64,000 nt of DNA from Colius striatus (Eukaryota; Chordata; Aves; Coliiformes; Coliidae), in the NCBI RefSeq assembly GCF_028858725.1, contig NC_084759.1, forward strand, positions 97,956,362 to 98,020,361, written 5' to 3'. Shown piece after piece: positions 25,503 through 37,800 of the stretch. Under the pieces are notes generated by a model. The model was not told the DNA's origin. It saw nothing but the letters and a program-made list of their open reading frames with translations, and searched no databases. Numbering within the stretch: the stretch's first letter is position 1; each line of letters starts with the position of its first letter. A program made the translations under genes and the position numbers.

Positions 25503-27574
25503 TAATTTATTGTTTTTACAACTGGTATGTGAACGGATGTAATGAATTTATTTATTCTTATTTAACAAAAATACCAATTGTGCAAATTCTATTTAAAATG
25601 TTTTGCTATCGTCTTCGATCTCTCTCTTTCTCGCTGTCTTTTAATTTATGCTTCAAATTTATGTTGAAAGTATGCCTTGTGAGTTTACATGATGTATGGC
25701 ACTGGTTATTTTTTTGCATCTTTTTATTTAGAAAAGCTTTCTGCATGAAACAGGAGTATATGTGTATACATGTGTGCACACCGTATAGATGTGTATTCTT
25801 TTTCTGCTGCCATCTTAGAGAAGTTGTAGATGTTTGATTTTGTGACACTTCATGCTCAAAGCTCCTTGTTACACTTCTAAAAATCTCTCAACTAGCAAGA
25901 CATAAAGGTCTCTGCACCAAAAAAAAAAAAATCCCCATACCAGATCCTAAAGAAGTCAGAAAACACACTCACCTGTGCAGAGGTGCATGCAGGTCATGCC
26001 ACCTGCCTCAGCGATTTGCCAGCAAAGCCGATAGGAGCCTTCTCCTTTTCCATCAGTTGGAACAAGTTCAGGCTTCTAGTAAATGGAAGACCTGCATATG
26101 TGAATGAAGTTTCTCTGAGCTGCCAGGGTGGCAAGTGAGTCTTCTATCATGCAGCTTCTTCTGTTTAAGGGAAGACACTACAGAGAAATTCTGTTTGGCT
26201 CTTAAAAAATACAGCTGACCTAATGTGGAATGCTTTGCGATGTGTTACTGCATTGTATTCTAGCTGTTTGTGCCACATCAGGCAAAATTAGATGCAAAAA
26301 AAAAACCGCCAGCAGAGCCTGTGTTCCCAGTGTTTCCTTGAAAAGAACAGTCTCTCTTTGCTTCCACTTTTCATCCAGTCCAACTACTGCAGAACTCGAG
26401 GGAACTTGTATTGGGCCCAAGGTAAGGAAAAAGATGCAACAGAGACAAACCTGAAGCTTTCCTACAGTCAGTTTATTTAACAATACAAATTGCTTCTGTA
26501 GCCACTTCACCACAAGGACAGTGCTAGAAATCCATTTCAAACTGTTGGAATTTATCTCACTTATTAGTGTCCACCTTCACACACATTAAATTCCAGCTCA
26601 GCCTCTCTGCCCAGAGTCTACTGCTGTCTAGGTGCTCCCTAGGACCCAGAGCCAGGCACATGGCTTTAGGTCAATCTGTGATGGTCAGTGAGTGGTGCCT
26701 TCTCACTTCAGACCCATTCCAAAATGCCAGGCAACAGCTGTAGGCCTTAATTTTGACAATCTTTAGGGTGGGCTTTAAATGGGATTTGTAAGGATAGAAC
26801 ATTAATGACGTTGAGTTTTCAGTGACATGTTTAGGTGGGTGTTTGCCCTGGTGCTAAGGAATGCCATGCTGTTCTTTGTCACTGAGGAAGATGGAGTGTA
26901 TGGCAAGAGCCAAAATTAGATTCTCTGAGTGTGGGCTGCAGTTTTCAGGAAAAAAAGAAAAAAAGTTGCTGGTTTGAAGACGCTGGTTCCTCTGTTTTAA
27001 TTAAGTGGTTAATTTGTGTAGAGCTGCCAGAGCACATAATTGCATTCATCCTTGTCATTGGTAACATTTTGAAGAGGGTCTTTTGCCGTGGGTACACTGA
27101 TACGAGCTTGTGTAGTAAAGCTACTTCAATATTCTGATTTCAAATAACGTTGGGAGTGTGGATACTTCTGGTTTATCATGTGTACCGGTAATGACTCTTA
27201 ATGAGAAATTGTCAGGCCCTCAGCTGGCACCATAAAATGTACCTTCAGGCTTTAAAAGGTTTTACTAGAAACGCAAGTTTTCGGTGATAGTGTACAAAAT
27301 TTGAAACACCACAAATGTATTCTTCCAGGAGAGTGGCATAAGAACTTCACTCCAGACACACTGTACCAAACACCTTGATACTGTCCCACTGCAGAGTTTG
27401 CAGGTCAACAGTAGAGCTCACAATGCCATTTGTCATGAAAGTTGTCTGTAGAGGCTCACATTTAGCGTAAGGACACTAAAATCATTTCCATGAATGTCAG
27501 CCTTGCATAATTGGTGTTGAAACACACACGTGGGCACAGGTAGAACTTAACTGTGGCTCAATGCAAATGCCTGG

Positions 27575-27640
27575 TGTTTGTATGTGCATGTGTATGTTTG
27601 TGTATATATCAACACATACATTTACACATACACACAAACA
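27575..27640 (+). other. Imperfect TG/CA inverted repeat
   Basis: A TGTTTGTATGTGCATGTGT-like left arm faces a CACATACACACAAACA right arm around TATATATC. It may fold into a long imperfect hairpin in the ADAMTS5 3'UTR. Confidence 0.5.
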
Positions 27641-27697
27641 AATGTTTGGGTCTCCGTTACTCCCACTCACAAAACAGGCCAAAAGAGTTAGGCCTAT

Positions 27698-27732
27698 GAA
27701 TTTACAGTTACTCTGTAAATTCAGAGTAACTG
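27698..27732 (+). other. Two overlapping, mutually exclusive hairpins
   Basis: Stem A: GAATTTACAG (27698-27707) with CTGTAAATTC (27713-27722). Stem B: CAGTTACTCTG (27706-27716) with CAGAGTAACTG (27722-27732). Both are perfect and share bases, so only one can form at a time. It lies in the probable ADAMTS5 3'UTR. Confidence 0.7.
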
Positions 27733-28465
27733 CATTACATCATTTGGCTTTGCAGGAGCTGCTTCAGACTTAAACCACTTTAAGTGACAGCGTCATTTGT
27801 CTTTTAATTTATATGAACTGGTTTACATGATTTATCATACACACTGTGACATTTTCAGGTAGCTTATCATATAAAACACAGTGATTGACAGACAATATAC
27901 ATGCATTGCTAAAATCTCACCAGATACAGGAAATAATATACTAAATTCAAGTGAGTTAGAGACAGCGTAATGCTCCCATATAGCAATAAATCCATTTAAT
28001 CCCTATTGCCAGGTCATCTGCCTAACATCAGACAAGATACAACCAGAGAGGTGTTTCAGGGCAGACTAAGGGGAAAGCACACTGTGTGGTGTCAGTTTTT
28101 TTCATGTGCCTCTTTATGCACACCATTGGTGTCAGCATACGCTGGAAAGTGTCACTTGGTGCATTACTTGGCTGAAATACCAGTACCCTTGGAAAAAAAA
28201 CAAGGTGTGTCACAAAACTCTTCTTTTCATCCTAGTATGTCTCTAATCGAAGAGAGTTCACATTTTTAGAGCACTACTATGTCAGCCAGTTTACATCGGA
28301 AATACTATGCCATGTGAAATAGAAATGCCTTTGAACTGAATTGTACAAGGTCTACACTGCACTGTGACATGTTGAAGGCCGATATTTTGTTTTGTAAACT
28401 ATTACCTGTGTATAATTTACCAGTTGTAATCTAAAAACATCTGATTCTGTGATTTCAGTCAAAGT

Positions 28466-28471
28466 AATAAA
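28466..28471 (+). promoter_or_regulatory. ADAMTS5: Probable distal ADAMTS5 poly(A) signal
   Basis: AATAAA followed about 30 bp later by T/G-rich sequence (GCTTGTTC, then TTTGTGGGCTGTTC). The AT-rich 3'UTR character ends here and a CR1 tail follows at 28593. Confidence 0.55.
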
Positions 28472-28592
28472 TATAAACTGTATCATAGGTCCAAGATGCT
28501 TGTTCTATACGGTACATTTGTGGGCTGTTCTTTGCCATTTGTGCCCCCCTACAGACGGAGGAGCAAGAAAAGGTTGAGCTGATGGCATCAAT

Positions 28593-28657
28593 ATTGGGGG
28601 TTGGACTAGATGATCTCTAAAGGTCCCTTCCAACCCCTCCCATTCTATGATTCTATA
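28593..28657 (+). repeat. CR1 LINE 3' tail (sense)
   Basis: GGTTGGACTAGATGATCTC, AAAGGTCCCTTCCAACCC and ATTCTATGATTCTATA. Only the last 65 bp of a CR1 remain. Confidence 0.93.
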
Positions 28658-31088
28658 ATACTCTTTCTATATGTAAATACTGTATGTTAGTTGGGATGGG
28701 GCTCTGTCAACTAGAGGAGGCTCTGAACTAGAACAAAAAGTGCTTCCCTAGAGCCTGAAACAAAGTTCTGATTTGTTGCGGCCCAGGGAGACAGTATGTA
28801 CCCATGACCTCCTGAGCCTGGGTTCTGTCTAAAAGCTGTGTCCTGCAGAAATAGGGGATTAAGATATTCAGAATGAGATTCGGAATTGGCCAGATAAACA
28901 AATGTAAGAGGAGTAAAAACCTGTCAGAACAGACAAGGGCAGCGTGTATGTTGTGTGCAGAAGTAGGAATGCAGCAGATATGTCAAAGGACGCGTAAGGC
29001 CAGTAATTAGGGGACTGGGCTGAGCTAGGTAGTTACAGAGTTTGATACATGTCCCAGTTGAAGTGTGGCTCTTAAAAGTGAGGTACTACCAAGATTTATT
29101 TTTCTGATAGGACCATATTATTATGCATTATAATTTAGTTTTCTTGCTGATTTCTTGCTTATCGTTTCTCATTCCACAACACTAAATTGAAGCTTTTCCT
29201 GTTCCCAAAAACAATGCATGTCTTCCAAAAGCGAAAGCAAGCCCATCTTGTCTAATCTTACCCCATGTGCGTTTCTAATCTATTGAATGTTGGCATCCTT
29301 ACCATTTGGGGATTTTGCCTTTTTTTTATTTTTTTAATGCAGAGCTTTTGCTTTGTTTTGTTTTACAAATTGTAAATGAAATTGATTCTTATTTACAGAA
29401 ACAATCTATATATGCCTAGGAATAATTTTTCTTCCTAGGTTATTCAAACAGCAGCCATGAAGCTCTGCAGAGCTGCCAGTACCTATAGAGAGGCCCAAGG
29501 CCTTCAGAAAAATCCATCTGGTGTTCTATTACTCTACACATAAAGCAGTTTGAACCGTGTTACAAGAGAACTGTCCTGATAGTTCTTGGGGCAGGACATG
29601 TCTATATATATGCACAATATTACATATTTGTAGTATTACTGTTACATAGTCTATATGCATATCAAGGTGTTTCAGAATAGCATGCTTCTATGTTTACACT
29701 GTATGAAGACTCCTCACTGCCTGTCAGAAGTAGAGTGCGCAGCAGCAGTGAAGGGTGCAGTGAACAACCTGCGGTAGGAAGCAATTTAACCCTTTACCCA
29801 GCCTACAGGGTTTATGGGAGGTAAGTCATGTGCTGCAGTCTTTGGTGAAAAACTGATTAACAGCTTTTTATCCCTCCGTGCATCCTTCCTCAGCCAGGAT
29901 GCTGGGGTAGAACAAAACCTCCACCGACTCCTTGTCTCCTCCTGCCCACCTGCAAGTAGAAATGACAGACATGCAAACTATGCCACAACTTTGTCCTCTA
30001 CTTTTAGATATTTTTTTTTGCCTCAGAGAACTCCCCAAGTGCTACCACCCAGTTTCTTCCGCATTTTTGTTTTATTTACAGAGCAAGCTGCAGTGTCACT
30101 GAGTGATTACGTCAGGTCCTATCTTCCCAAAATTCCATTTTTATTTCTCAGTTTAGCATTTGCAGTAGCTCAGAGAAAGCCATTACTGGGAATGCAAATC
30201 CATTCATATGCTAATCATAGAGCAGAGACAGCAGTATAGACTTTCTCAAATGTCCAACACTGTCATAATCCCGTTACTGTACAGGAACTGTTCTGTATCA
30301 AGAAGATGAACTCATTCTCTCTTAATGTATTTTCCATCTCTTCATAATGCGACATTTCACCTCTTCAGAAACTATATGTAATTATGTATGAGGAGGGAGA
30401 CTTCTACTCCCAAGTCTCTGAACTCATAGACCCAAATCTCATTTTTAGGTGGGGATGTGAGATGGATTTGATCCAATTTCAGCCCACTAGTCAAACTGAT
30501 CTTTAAAAAAAAAATACATACATTTTGGAAACCTCAAAATATATCCAGTAATTAAACTAGAAAATGTTCAAGTCTTTCCACATTGCTTACACTGTTACCT
30601 CACCCTCCTTATGCTGTACTCTGCAAAGTTTAAAGTAATAAATACATCACACTTAGACCACTCGGCATTCTAAGCTGACCCAACGATAGGGTTGAAAAGT
30701 AAATGCGTGGGAAAAAAAACTTAACAAAAGCCAGGGAAAAATTACTATTTTCCATGCTTGGAGGACCAGGGCAGCAATCTCTCTGCTTTCGTTTGATTAT
30801 TCTGGGAAAAGCATGTCGGTGTGAAAGCAAACAGACATTTTTATTAAACAGCAGCTCAAGAAACCTGTGTTGTAGCAAGCAACCTAAGGACGTACTCATT
30901 AAAAAGGTCACTGTGGCCATCACCACCATAGTCTCACTGCTCCAAGTGTGGCTGAACACATACAGGAAAATAGGATAGCCAGGTGAAATTCTGGAGAATG
31001 CATGTGCATTTAGGTATGGAGAGAAGGATGTCTCAGAAGGTGTAAGGGATAAGAAGCCTTGCATTCTGTAATCTTTACTAGCTTTAAA
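28658..31088. other. Intergenic, no recognised feature
   Basis: AT-rich DNA between ADAMTS5 and ADAMTS1. The longest open frames (for example 29814-30239 on + and 30630-31064 on -) have no recognisable domain and no coding-like composition. Confidence 0.6.
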
Positions 31089-31497
31089 ATCATAGAATCA
31101 TTTTGGTTGGAAAAGGCCTTTAAGATCAAGTCCAACCACTAACCTCAGGCTGCCAAGCCCATCACTAAACCATGTCCTCAGCACCTCATCTACACAGCTT
31201 TTAAATATCTCCAGGCATGGTGACTCCACCACCTCCCTGGGCAGCCTGTGCCAGTGTCTTAACAACCCTCTCCCTAATCTTCAATCTAATTCTCTCCTGG
31301 TGCAACTTGAGGCCATTTCTTTTTGTCTTGTCACTCTTTACATGGGAGAAGAGACTGATCTCCACCTCCCTACAACCTCCTTTCAGAGAGTTATAGAGAG
31401 CAATCATGTCTCCCCTCAGCCTCCTCGAGGCTAAACAACCCTAGCTCCCTCAGCTGCTCCTCTCAAGACCTGTGCTTCAGACCCTTCGCCGGCTTTA
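31089..31497 (-). repeat. CR1 LINE fragment (antisense)
   Basis: AATCATAGAATCATTTTGGT, CCTGGGCAGCCTGTGCCAGT and CCTCAGCCTCCTCGAGGCTA are the reverse complement of a CR1 3' region. It is a 5'-truncated dead copy. Confidence 0.93.
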
Positions 31498-34147
31498 ATG
31501 CACCTTGCCCCAGGAAGCTTGTAAGGGTGTATTTTTGCCTATCTGTAATTTGATTCACTTGTGTGTATATTATTGCTTCCCTCTATTCCTCAGTCTTAGT
31601 AAAACTTTACATAAAGGTCCCAAATCTGTGGAATTAAAGCCATTACCTCCTGCACACCTGTGACTGCATAAGCCCAAGTTCTGCTAAAGACATTCATTCG
31701 CTCAGTTGGCAGTCATGCTTCCCAGAGAGCTGTGGCAGCTGCCAGATGGGCACCAAAGGAATGGCATGCCTCGCTTTTGCCAGGAGAAGAGGAGAGTCAG
31801 GGAGTGAGTCCGGCCACACTGCACCAGAGTCCTGCTGGCCTCCACTCTTGGCTGTCTCGAGAGGCCAAGGTGGATGAACTTCTGGACCATACGTTTGTGC
31901 AAGGACATGCCTTTCTCTAGCTCATCTGAGCACTTCACACAGGTGTGCATCAGAAATTAATCCTTCCCATAGTGCTGGCTCTGCTAGTTGCTTTTCTATC
32001 CTTCCTTCCTTCCCCCACCCCGCCCTCCACCTCTTCTATGCAATTGTGATGTTATTTTGAGAGCACAGTCCAAATGGATTTTATTCATTTTTTTGCTCTG
32101 GATGCACTGAGGCACTTACTCCTTTTAATCTTTAAGTTGCTGCAACAGCAGATGTTGTGTGTGGGCCCTCTGCTGATGGAAGCTGGGTGTTCTCATGCCC
32201 ATTGGTAATTCTGCCATCATGATCGAAGGCCCCAGTGAGGTTTGAAGACATAAAATCTGCCTGTAATTCTGTACCAGTAACCACAAAAGGGCCGTGCACA
32301 TAAAGTGCACATCCTTGCAAAACAAAAATGTGCAAATTGCCCTAGACTGGCAATCCAGCAGGGGCCCAATGGAAAGCAACCCCTTGCAGCCATAAAGCCG
32401 TGAAGGTACCACAGGGAGACATCTGCTTGGTAAGCAGGAAGGCACCGGCCCAGCAAACTTCACAACGGCCTCGTGGTGCCTGAGAGCATCAGGTAACCCA
32501 CATCTTGAAATAGTTGGGAGCTGGCAGCAGGCCACCTCGGCAATTGCTTAGATGGCAGCTACCCAACAGGTTGGCAAACAGGCTTAGTTACCTAGGAAAG
32601 GTGCTCTGTAACTAAAGGGTAACAAAAATTGCCCTGCAAACTTTCAGAGCACTTTAAAGTGGTCGATTTAAGACAGGGCCCTGCCCACTGGAAGCAGTCC
32701 TTTGCTAAAGGCCTTGCTGTACTAGAGCTGGTTTTGTCCAGAAAAAACAGTGTTGGATGCATTCTGTGTGGGCTGGGAGGAATGTTTTCACACAGATATT
32801 TATGTGGCATGCTAAGATCTGACAGCCATCCAGAGGGGTTTTGGCCAATATTTCATTTTAAATACACACTGCACACAACCAAGTAAAAGCAGATGAAATG
32901 GCATTGCTTCTGAGGGGTTTGTAAACCTAATGGCAGAGAGGCCGCAGAGAGCGGAGACAGGCTCCGTATGGTAAACCAGCAGCTACAGGGATATAGGTTC
33001 CTTTAACAGGAATTTGAGCTATGAGAGGATTTAAGGGGAAATTACCAACCAGTCTGGCATTCAAATGCCAAAATACACAGTCAGAGTCTTGGTAGTGCAG
33101 GCACGCTGTAACACTCTTCAGCATCACTTCAAAGGGAGGAGGGAAGCTGCAGGACCTCAACCTCTTCATGTATGCAGGAAATCATCATAGAAACACCAGC
33201 TCTTCATTGGTTACAATGAAACGCTGAACACAAGTGTTACATATTAAGAACTTTTCCTTCAGAGAAGAGGAAAAAGAACCAAAGGATGTTTTATTTCCCC
33301 TTCCATCAGAGTAATTATTATTTTAGGATGAGTTCTTTGTGTATTTTTGGCTTCTTTTTCTTTTCCCCAAAATAGTTTCTTAACGCAAAGCAGAGACAGA
33401 GCCAGAACCTAAGGCAGGTTTTGAGGTTACTGTGAAACAGCTTTGCCTCCGAAAGGTCTCTGCCTGCCTCAGCCTGCTGAAGGTCTTTGCAGTATGGCTC
33501 CAGTGTCAGGCTTTTGTTCCCCAGAGCCTGCACCTTCTCTACTCCAGGACCCGTTTCCTTTGCCCACATTCATAATGTTTATTTAAATCATCACCTGGTT
33601 TGCTGCTGGGGCTAGTCAGGTTTCTGGATATATGTAAAAGAAGATGTTAAAGACTTAGTAGATTAGGAAAAAATAAAAAGATGTGGACAAAAAAAATAGG
33701 AGATCATACAGTCATTACGGATCGAGTCCAACTAAATGCAGTTACATCTCATTTTCACCTACAAAAGAAAAAAGAGGCGGAAAAGCTCCCAGAACTAACA
33801 GTATCTCTTCTATGTTGAATCGATATGTAAGCCGCAACCAGGCAGCATCTAAAAACTTTGGAAAACTCAGGGAGTTAATTTAGTTCTCATAGAAATCCAT
33901 TAATTGGAATAAACTTTAAAATATAAACCAGAAATGGTAAAATATAAAACAGTGCAGCTGAAAGAAGAGAATGGAGTAGTGCAAGGGACAAGAAGTAAGA
34001 AGGGAGTTCAGACAGTTCAGAATAATTTTGTGCAAGATTAAACTTATCAGATAAATGTAAGGTACAAAAATTCTTGATTGTGATAATATGGATTATCATT
34101 AAGAGAAGTAGCTGAAGACTTGATAGTCCAATTATTTATGAGAATTT
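31498..34147. other. Intergenic, no recognised feature
   Basis: No gene, RNA gene or clear repeat. ORFs near 32125-32535 are short and show no family signature. Confidence 0.6.
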
Positions 34148-34868
34148 GGATATTGGGGTTGACCTGCTGGAGAACAGCTCTGCGGAGAAGGACCTGGGAG
34201 TCCTGATTGACAGTAAATTAAACATGAGCCATCAATGTGCCCTCGTGGCCAAGAAGGCCAATGGCATCCTGGGATGCATCAAGAAGACTGTGATCAGCAG
34301 GCCGAGGGAGGTTCTGCTCCCCCTCTACTCTGCCCTGGCGAGGCCTCATCTGGAGTCCTGTGTCTAGTTCTGGGCTCCTCAGCTCAAGAGGGATGGGGAA
34401 CTTCTGGAGAGAGTCCAGCGCAGAGCCACCAAGATGATCAAGGGACTGGAGCATCTTCCTTATGAGGGAAGGCTGCGGGAACTGGGGCTGTTTAGCCTGT
34501 AGAAGAGGAGAGGTTCTCAACGAGGAGGGATCTCATTACTACTTACAAATATCTAAATGGTTGATGTCAGGAGGCTGGAGCATCCCTTTTTTCTGTTGTA
34601 TCCAGTGGCAGGACAAGGGGTAATGGACAAAAGCTGGAATGCAAAAAGTTCCATTTAAACATAAGGAAAAACTATATCCCTGTAAGGGTGAGGGAGCCCT
34701 GGCACAGGCTGCCTAGGGAGGCTGTAGAGTCTCCTTCTCTGGAGTTTTTCACGAGCCACCTGGACACGTTCCTGTACAACCTGATCAAGGTGAATCTGCT
34801 TTAGTAGGGGGTTGGACTAGATGATCTCTAAAGGTCCCTTCCAACCCCTACCATTCTGTGATTCTGTG
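34148..34868 (+). repeat. CR1 LINE fragment with end of ORF2 (sense)
   Basis: The longest CR1 copy in the window, about 720 bp. It starts within the C-terminal part of ORF2: translation near 34146-34367 gives [19 protein letters not shown] and GILGCIKK, typical of the CR1 reverse-transcriptase protein. It runs through the 3'UTR to ATTCTGTGATTCTGTG. It is 5'-truncated and has a stop at 34365, so it is inactive. Confidence 0.95.
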
Positions 34869-37800
34869 AATGTTACTAATAAATCTGAAGCTTGCAGCCT
34901 AGATGGGTTTATCATTTTAAGCCTTTTTAAAGCTTGAAATAAAGTCTTAGTTGATTTTTTTAATTAGATATGCCAGGACGTTCCTACTCTTGGATGAAAG
35001 CAATTGTAGCTGTACTATATATTACAATTCACAAAGGGATGGGAGTGAACCAGTCATTCCTAACATACTTCGTAATGTGACACTTGCTTTGAAAGCAAAG
35101 GGTGAGCAGATAGACTGGAAAGCTGCTTCAATACACGTGCTCTGACTAGTAAGATGTACCACAGGAAATATACCTCAGAGGCAAAAGGTCAAGATTTAAG
35201 CTTGACTAAGTACTCCCCTAAGGGCTCTTGGTTCAAGAGAAAGCCGTTGGTGGAACGAAACAGGAACTTGGGAGCATTTCTTCTCTCTATGGGACCAGAG
35301 TGAGGGTCCTGGCTGAAGGTGCACCACAATCAGTGAGTTGCTCTTTGAGGGACAGTCTCATACATGTTGATCCCAGAAATTTGTGAGAATGAAGGGATGA
35401 AGCCTGCCTTGGAGCCAGTGTTTAAGCAGGGGTATGAATCCAATTCACCTGACTAGTTCAGGAAAGGTCCCGTGAGTAAATAATCTGGGATGCATCTGAA
35501 AACACTGCAGGAAAGTAGCTAGAAGACCACAAAAACTACATTAGTATCCATATGGCAATAGACAAGGGTTATTTTAGCAGTGTGAAATTGTGAAATGTTT
35601 TCCAGTCCCAGCACCACACCAAAAAAAAGTGCCAAAGCAATTTGCCAGTGACAATAATGTGTGGTGTAATGTTGAGGATGAAAAACCTTCAGCTGGGTTT
35701 GACCCAGGATAAATCATATCTTGGTCTACTCCAGTAATACTCAACGTTAACCAACTGTATCTGCGCTTTTTATCTGAGTAGTGTCTGTCACTTAAACATG
35801 GATAAATATTAAGGTAGAGTCCTTAGTGTTGAATGAAAATGTAATTCACATTTCTAAATAATTTCAGTGAATTTGGAAATCCCATTCTTAAAGGTTTCAG
35901 AAAGCATATATTATTATTTTTAAGTCTGCTATTTAACACCATAATGTGATTCTAGCCAAGCCTTGAAATCCCACGCAAGGCAGATTATGTTCAGTTCTCT
36001 GGCTGTCTACATATTTTCCTCCTCTATGTACCTTACAAGCCAATGCCTGAATATAGCCCGAAAACTATGTCCTTAATATTCGCCCAAGAGACCACATTTG
36101 GTATCCTGTCACTCATCATATTGAACTGATTGACTCTACTAAGATGGTTAACAAACTCGTAATTCCAAAAATGCTTCTGCACTTAAAACCTTTTTTTAAA
36201 ATTCTTTAATGGTATAGTAGTTATGGCAACTGCTTCCTGCCACCTTTGCTGCCAAAAGCCGCAATCCATCCATGAAAAAGAGCTCCTCCATCCAAACACA
36301 TTTTTCAGTGGACAGTAGCATTCCCTGGCTTGGAGTACACTCTTCCTTTCCCTTCTGGCAAACTGGAAGCCAAACAAAATCTGTAACAACTGTGAGCTAA
36401 AGGTGAGGAATTAAGTGAACTTCTTACACATGACTCTGTTTTTAGACATACATGCAAGAAAAAAACAAAAAAAACCCACACAGAATCTTGGAGAGGTGGG
36501 GAGGGGGAGAGACCCTCCCCCACCCCCCAGGTCTGGCTAAGGAAAGAAAATGTTTTCCTTTCTTAGAACACACATTTGGGATTCAAACTCTCTTAAAAGT
36601 CTCGGTATAATACTAATTAAAAAATTGGTGAGTTATTTCTCCTTCTCTCTCTTATTCTACCATAGAGGCCAATGGCAGGATTTCTTAAGCCTGGTGTATT
36701 TCCTGCATGATTATAAAAGTTTACTTTACCAATTTGAAAATAAAATGTTCCTATTCTTTGCCAGTAGCAAAACTCTGCTTCTATGAGCAGGCCTTTCTGG
36801 TCTTGACACAAAATAATTCTTAAATTTCCTGTTTTACAACATGGGAAGGCTTTTAGAAAAGCTTTAAAATTATTTTTGTAGACTGTATTTCTAAATATTC
36901 TTTTCCCTCCCTAGGCGTAATTCCAATGCACAGTTATGTGGAGCTTGCTTGTCTTTCCCTTGCTCTGTTGGCTATGACCTTTTACCCACTCAGAAAATAA
37001 TTAGTACATTTTCCAGCAGATAGTTGGATGATTTCATGCTCTCTTACTATGAGAAAACATTGTAACAGACCACTTGAGCAAACAGTTTAATCTGCTGCTC
37101 TTTCAAGTCCCTGTATAACGGATGAATACGAACATACAAGAATGTTAAAAAAATAGAATGAATCAAAAATCGTGAGAGCAATGAGGTGAACAGCCACTTA
37201 TAAAGCAGGAATTCTCTTACATAGTCTGAATTTGGAAGTTTTATTAGAGTGCAACACAACCATTATGACACAAGTAACTCAGAGAATTTTTGGCTGTGTG
37301 TGAGAACAAGAGAGGACTGGAGTTCCAGTACTAATTAGTCAATGCAACCGTAGCCATCATTAATAATTTCCACCACAGTAGCTTCAGTCCGCAAGATATT
37401 TTGCCAATAAAAGGCAGAAACATCATGTAGATGGTATAAGCACCCAAAAGCCCATACAACACACAAGCCTAAAACTATGAAAAAATGGAGGGGAAGGAAA
37501 AGTAACAGAAGAGACACAGGGTCCAAAACTATGAGGCTGATACTACCATGATTTTGTTTCCAAGCTCTGCAATGGGACCCCCATTGCTTAGCATCTTGTG
37601 TTAATGCACTTCTCACTGATTAAAACCCTTTTCTCCCCAAGAAGTACATTAGGCATTTTAGCTTCTTTTATACAATAGAGACCTACTGCAATAGGACTAC
37701 GGTGTATTTAAACAATCCCTTCCAACTGCTGAGTTTAATGGCAAGAGTCATAAAGTGGCCCCCTCGTGTGTGTTTGTAGCGTGCAGGTGAGTGGTGTGGC

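Larger units (their letters stand above)
22134..28490 (+). other. ADAMTS5: ADAMTS5 3'UTR (probable, about 6.3 kb)
   Basis: AU-rich sequence follows the stop with no further splice-compatible coding exon. The last good poly(A) hexamer before the next CR1 is AATAAA at 28466. That length is similar to the long 3'UTR known for mammalian ADAMTS5. Internal features are a pyrimidine microsatellite (23761-23830), hairpins near 24737-24804 and 27698-27732, overlapping AUUUA motifs near 24781, and earlier AATAAA signals near 24796-24806 and at 25497. The extent is inferred; the transcript end is not seen directly. Confidence 0.6.

Noticed and set aside
29814..30239. 141-codon open frame in intergenic DNA
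   Set aside because: No recognisable domain and no supporting splice or promoter signal; length is within chance for a region this large.
34146..34367. Open frame with reverse-transcriptase-like residues as a host gene
   Set aside because: It is the C-terminal end of CR1 ORF2 in a truncated LINE copy.
36495..36527. GC-rich hairpin near 36.5 kb as a regulatory RNA
   Set aside because: About 11 bp stem with a bulge made mostly of G/C runs; no flanking precursor-like structure, so chance is likely.
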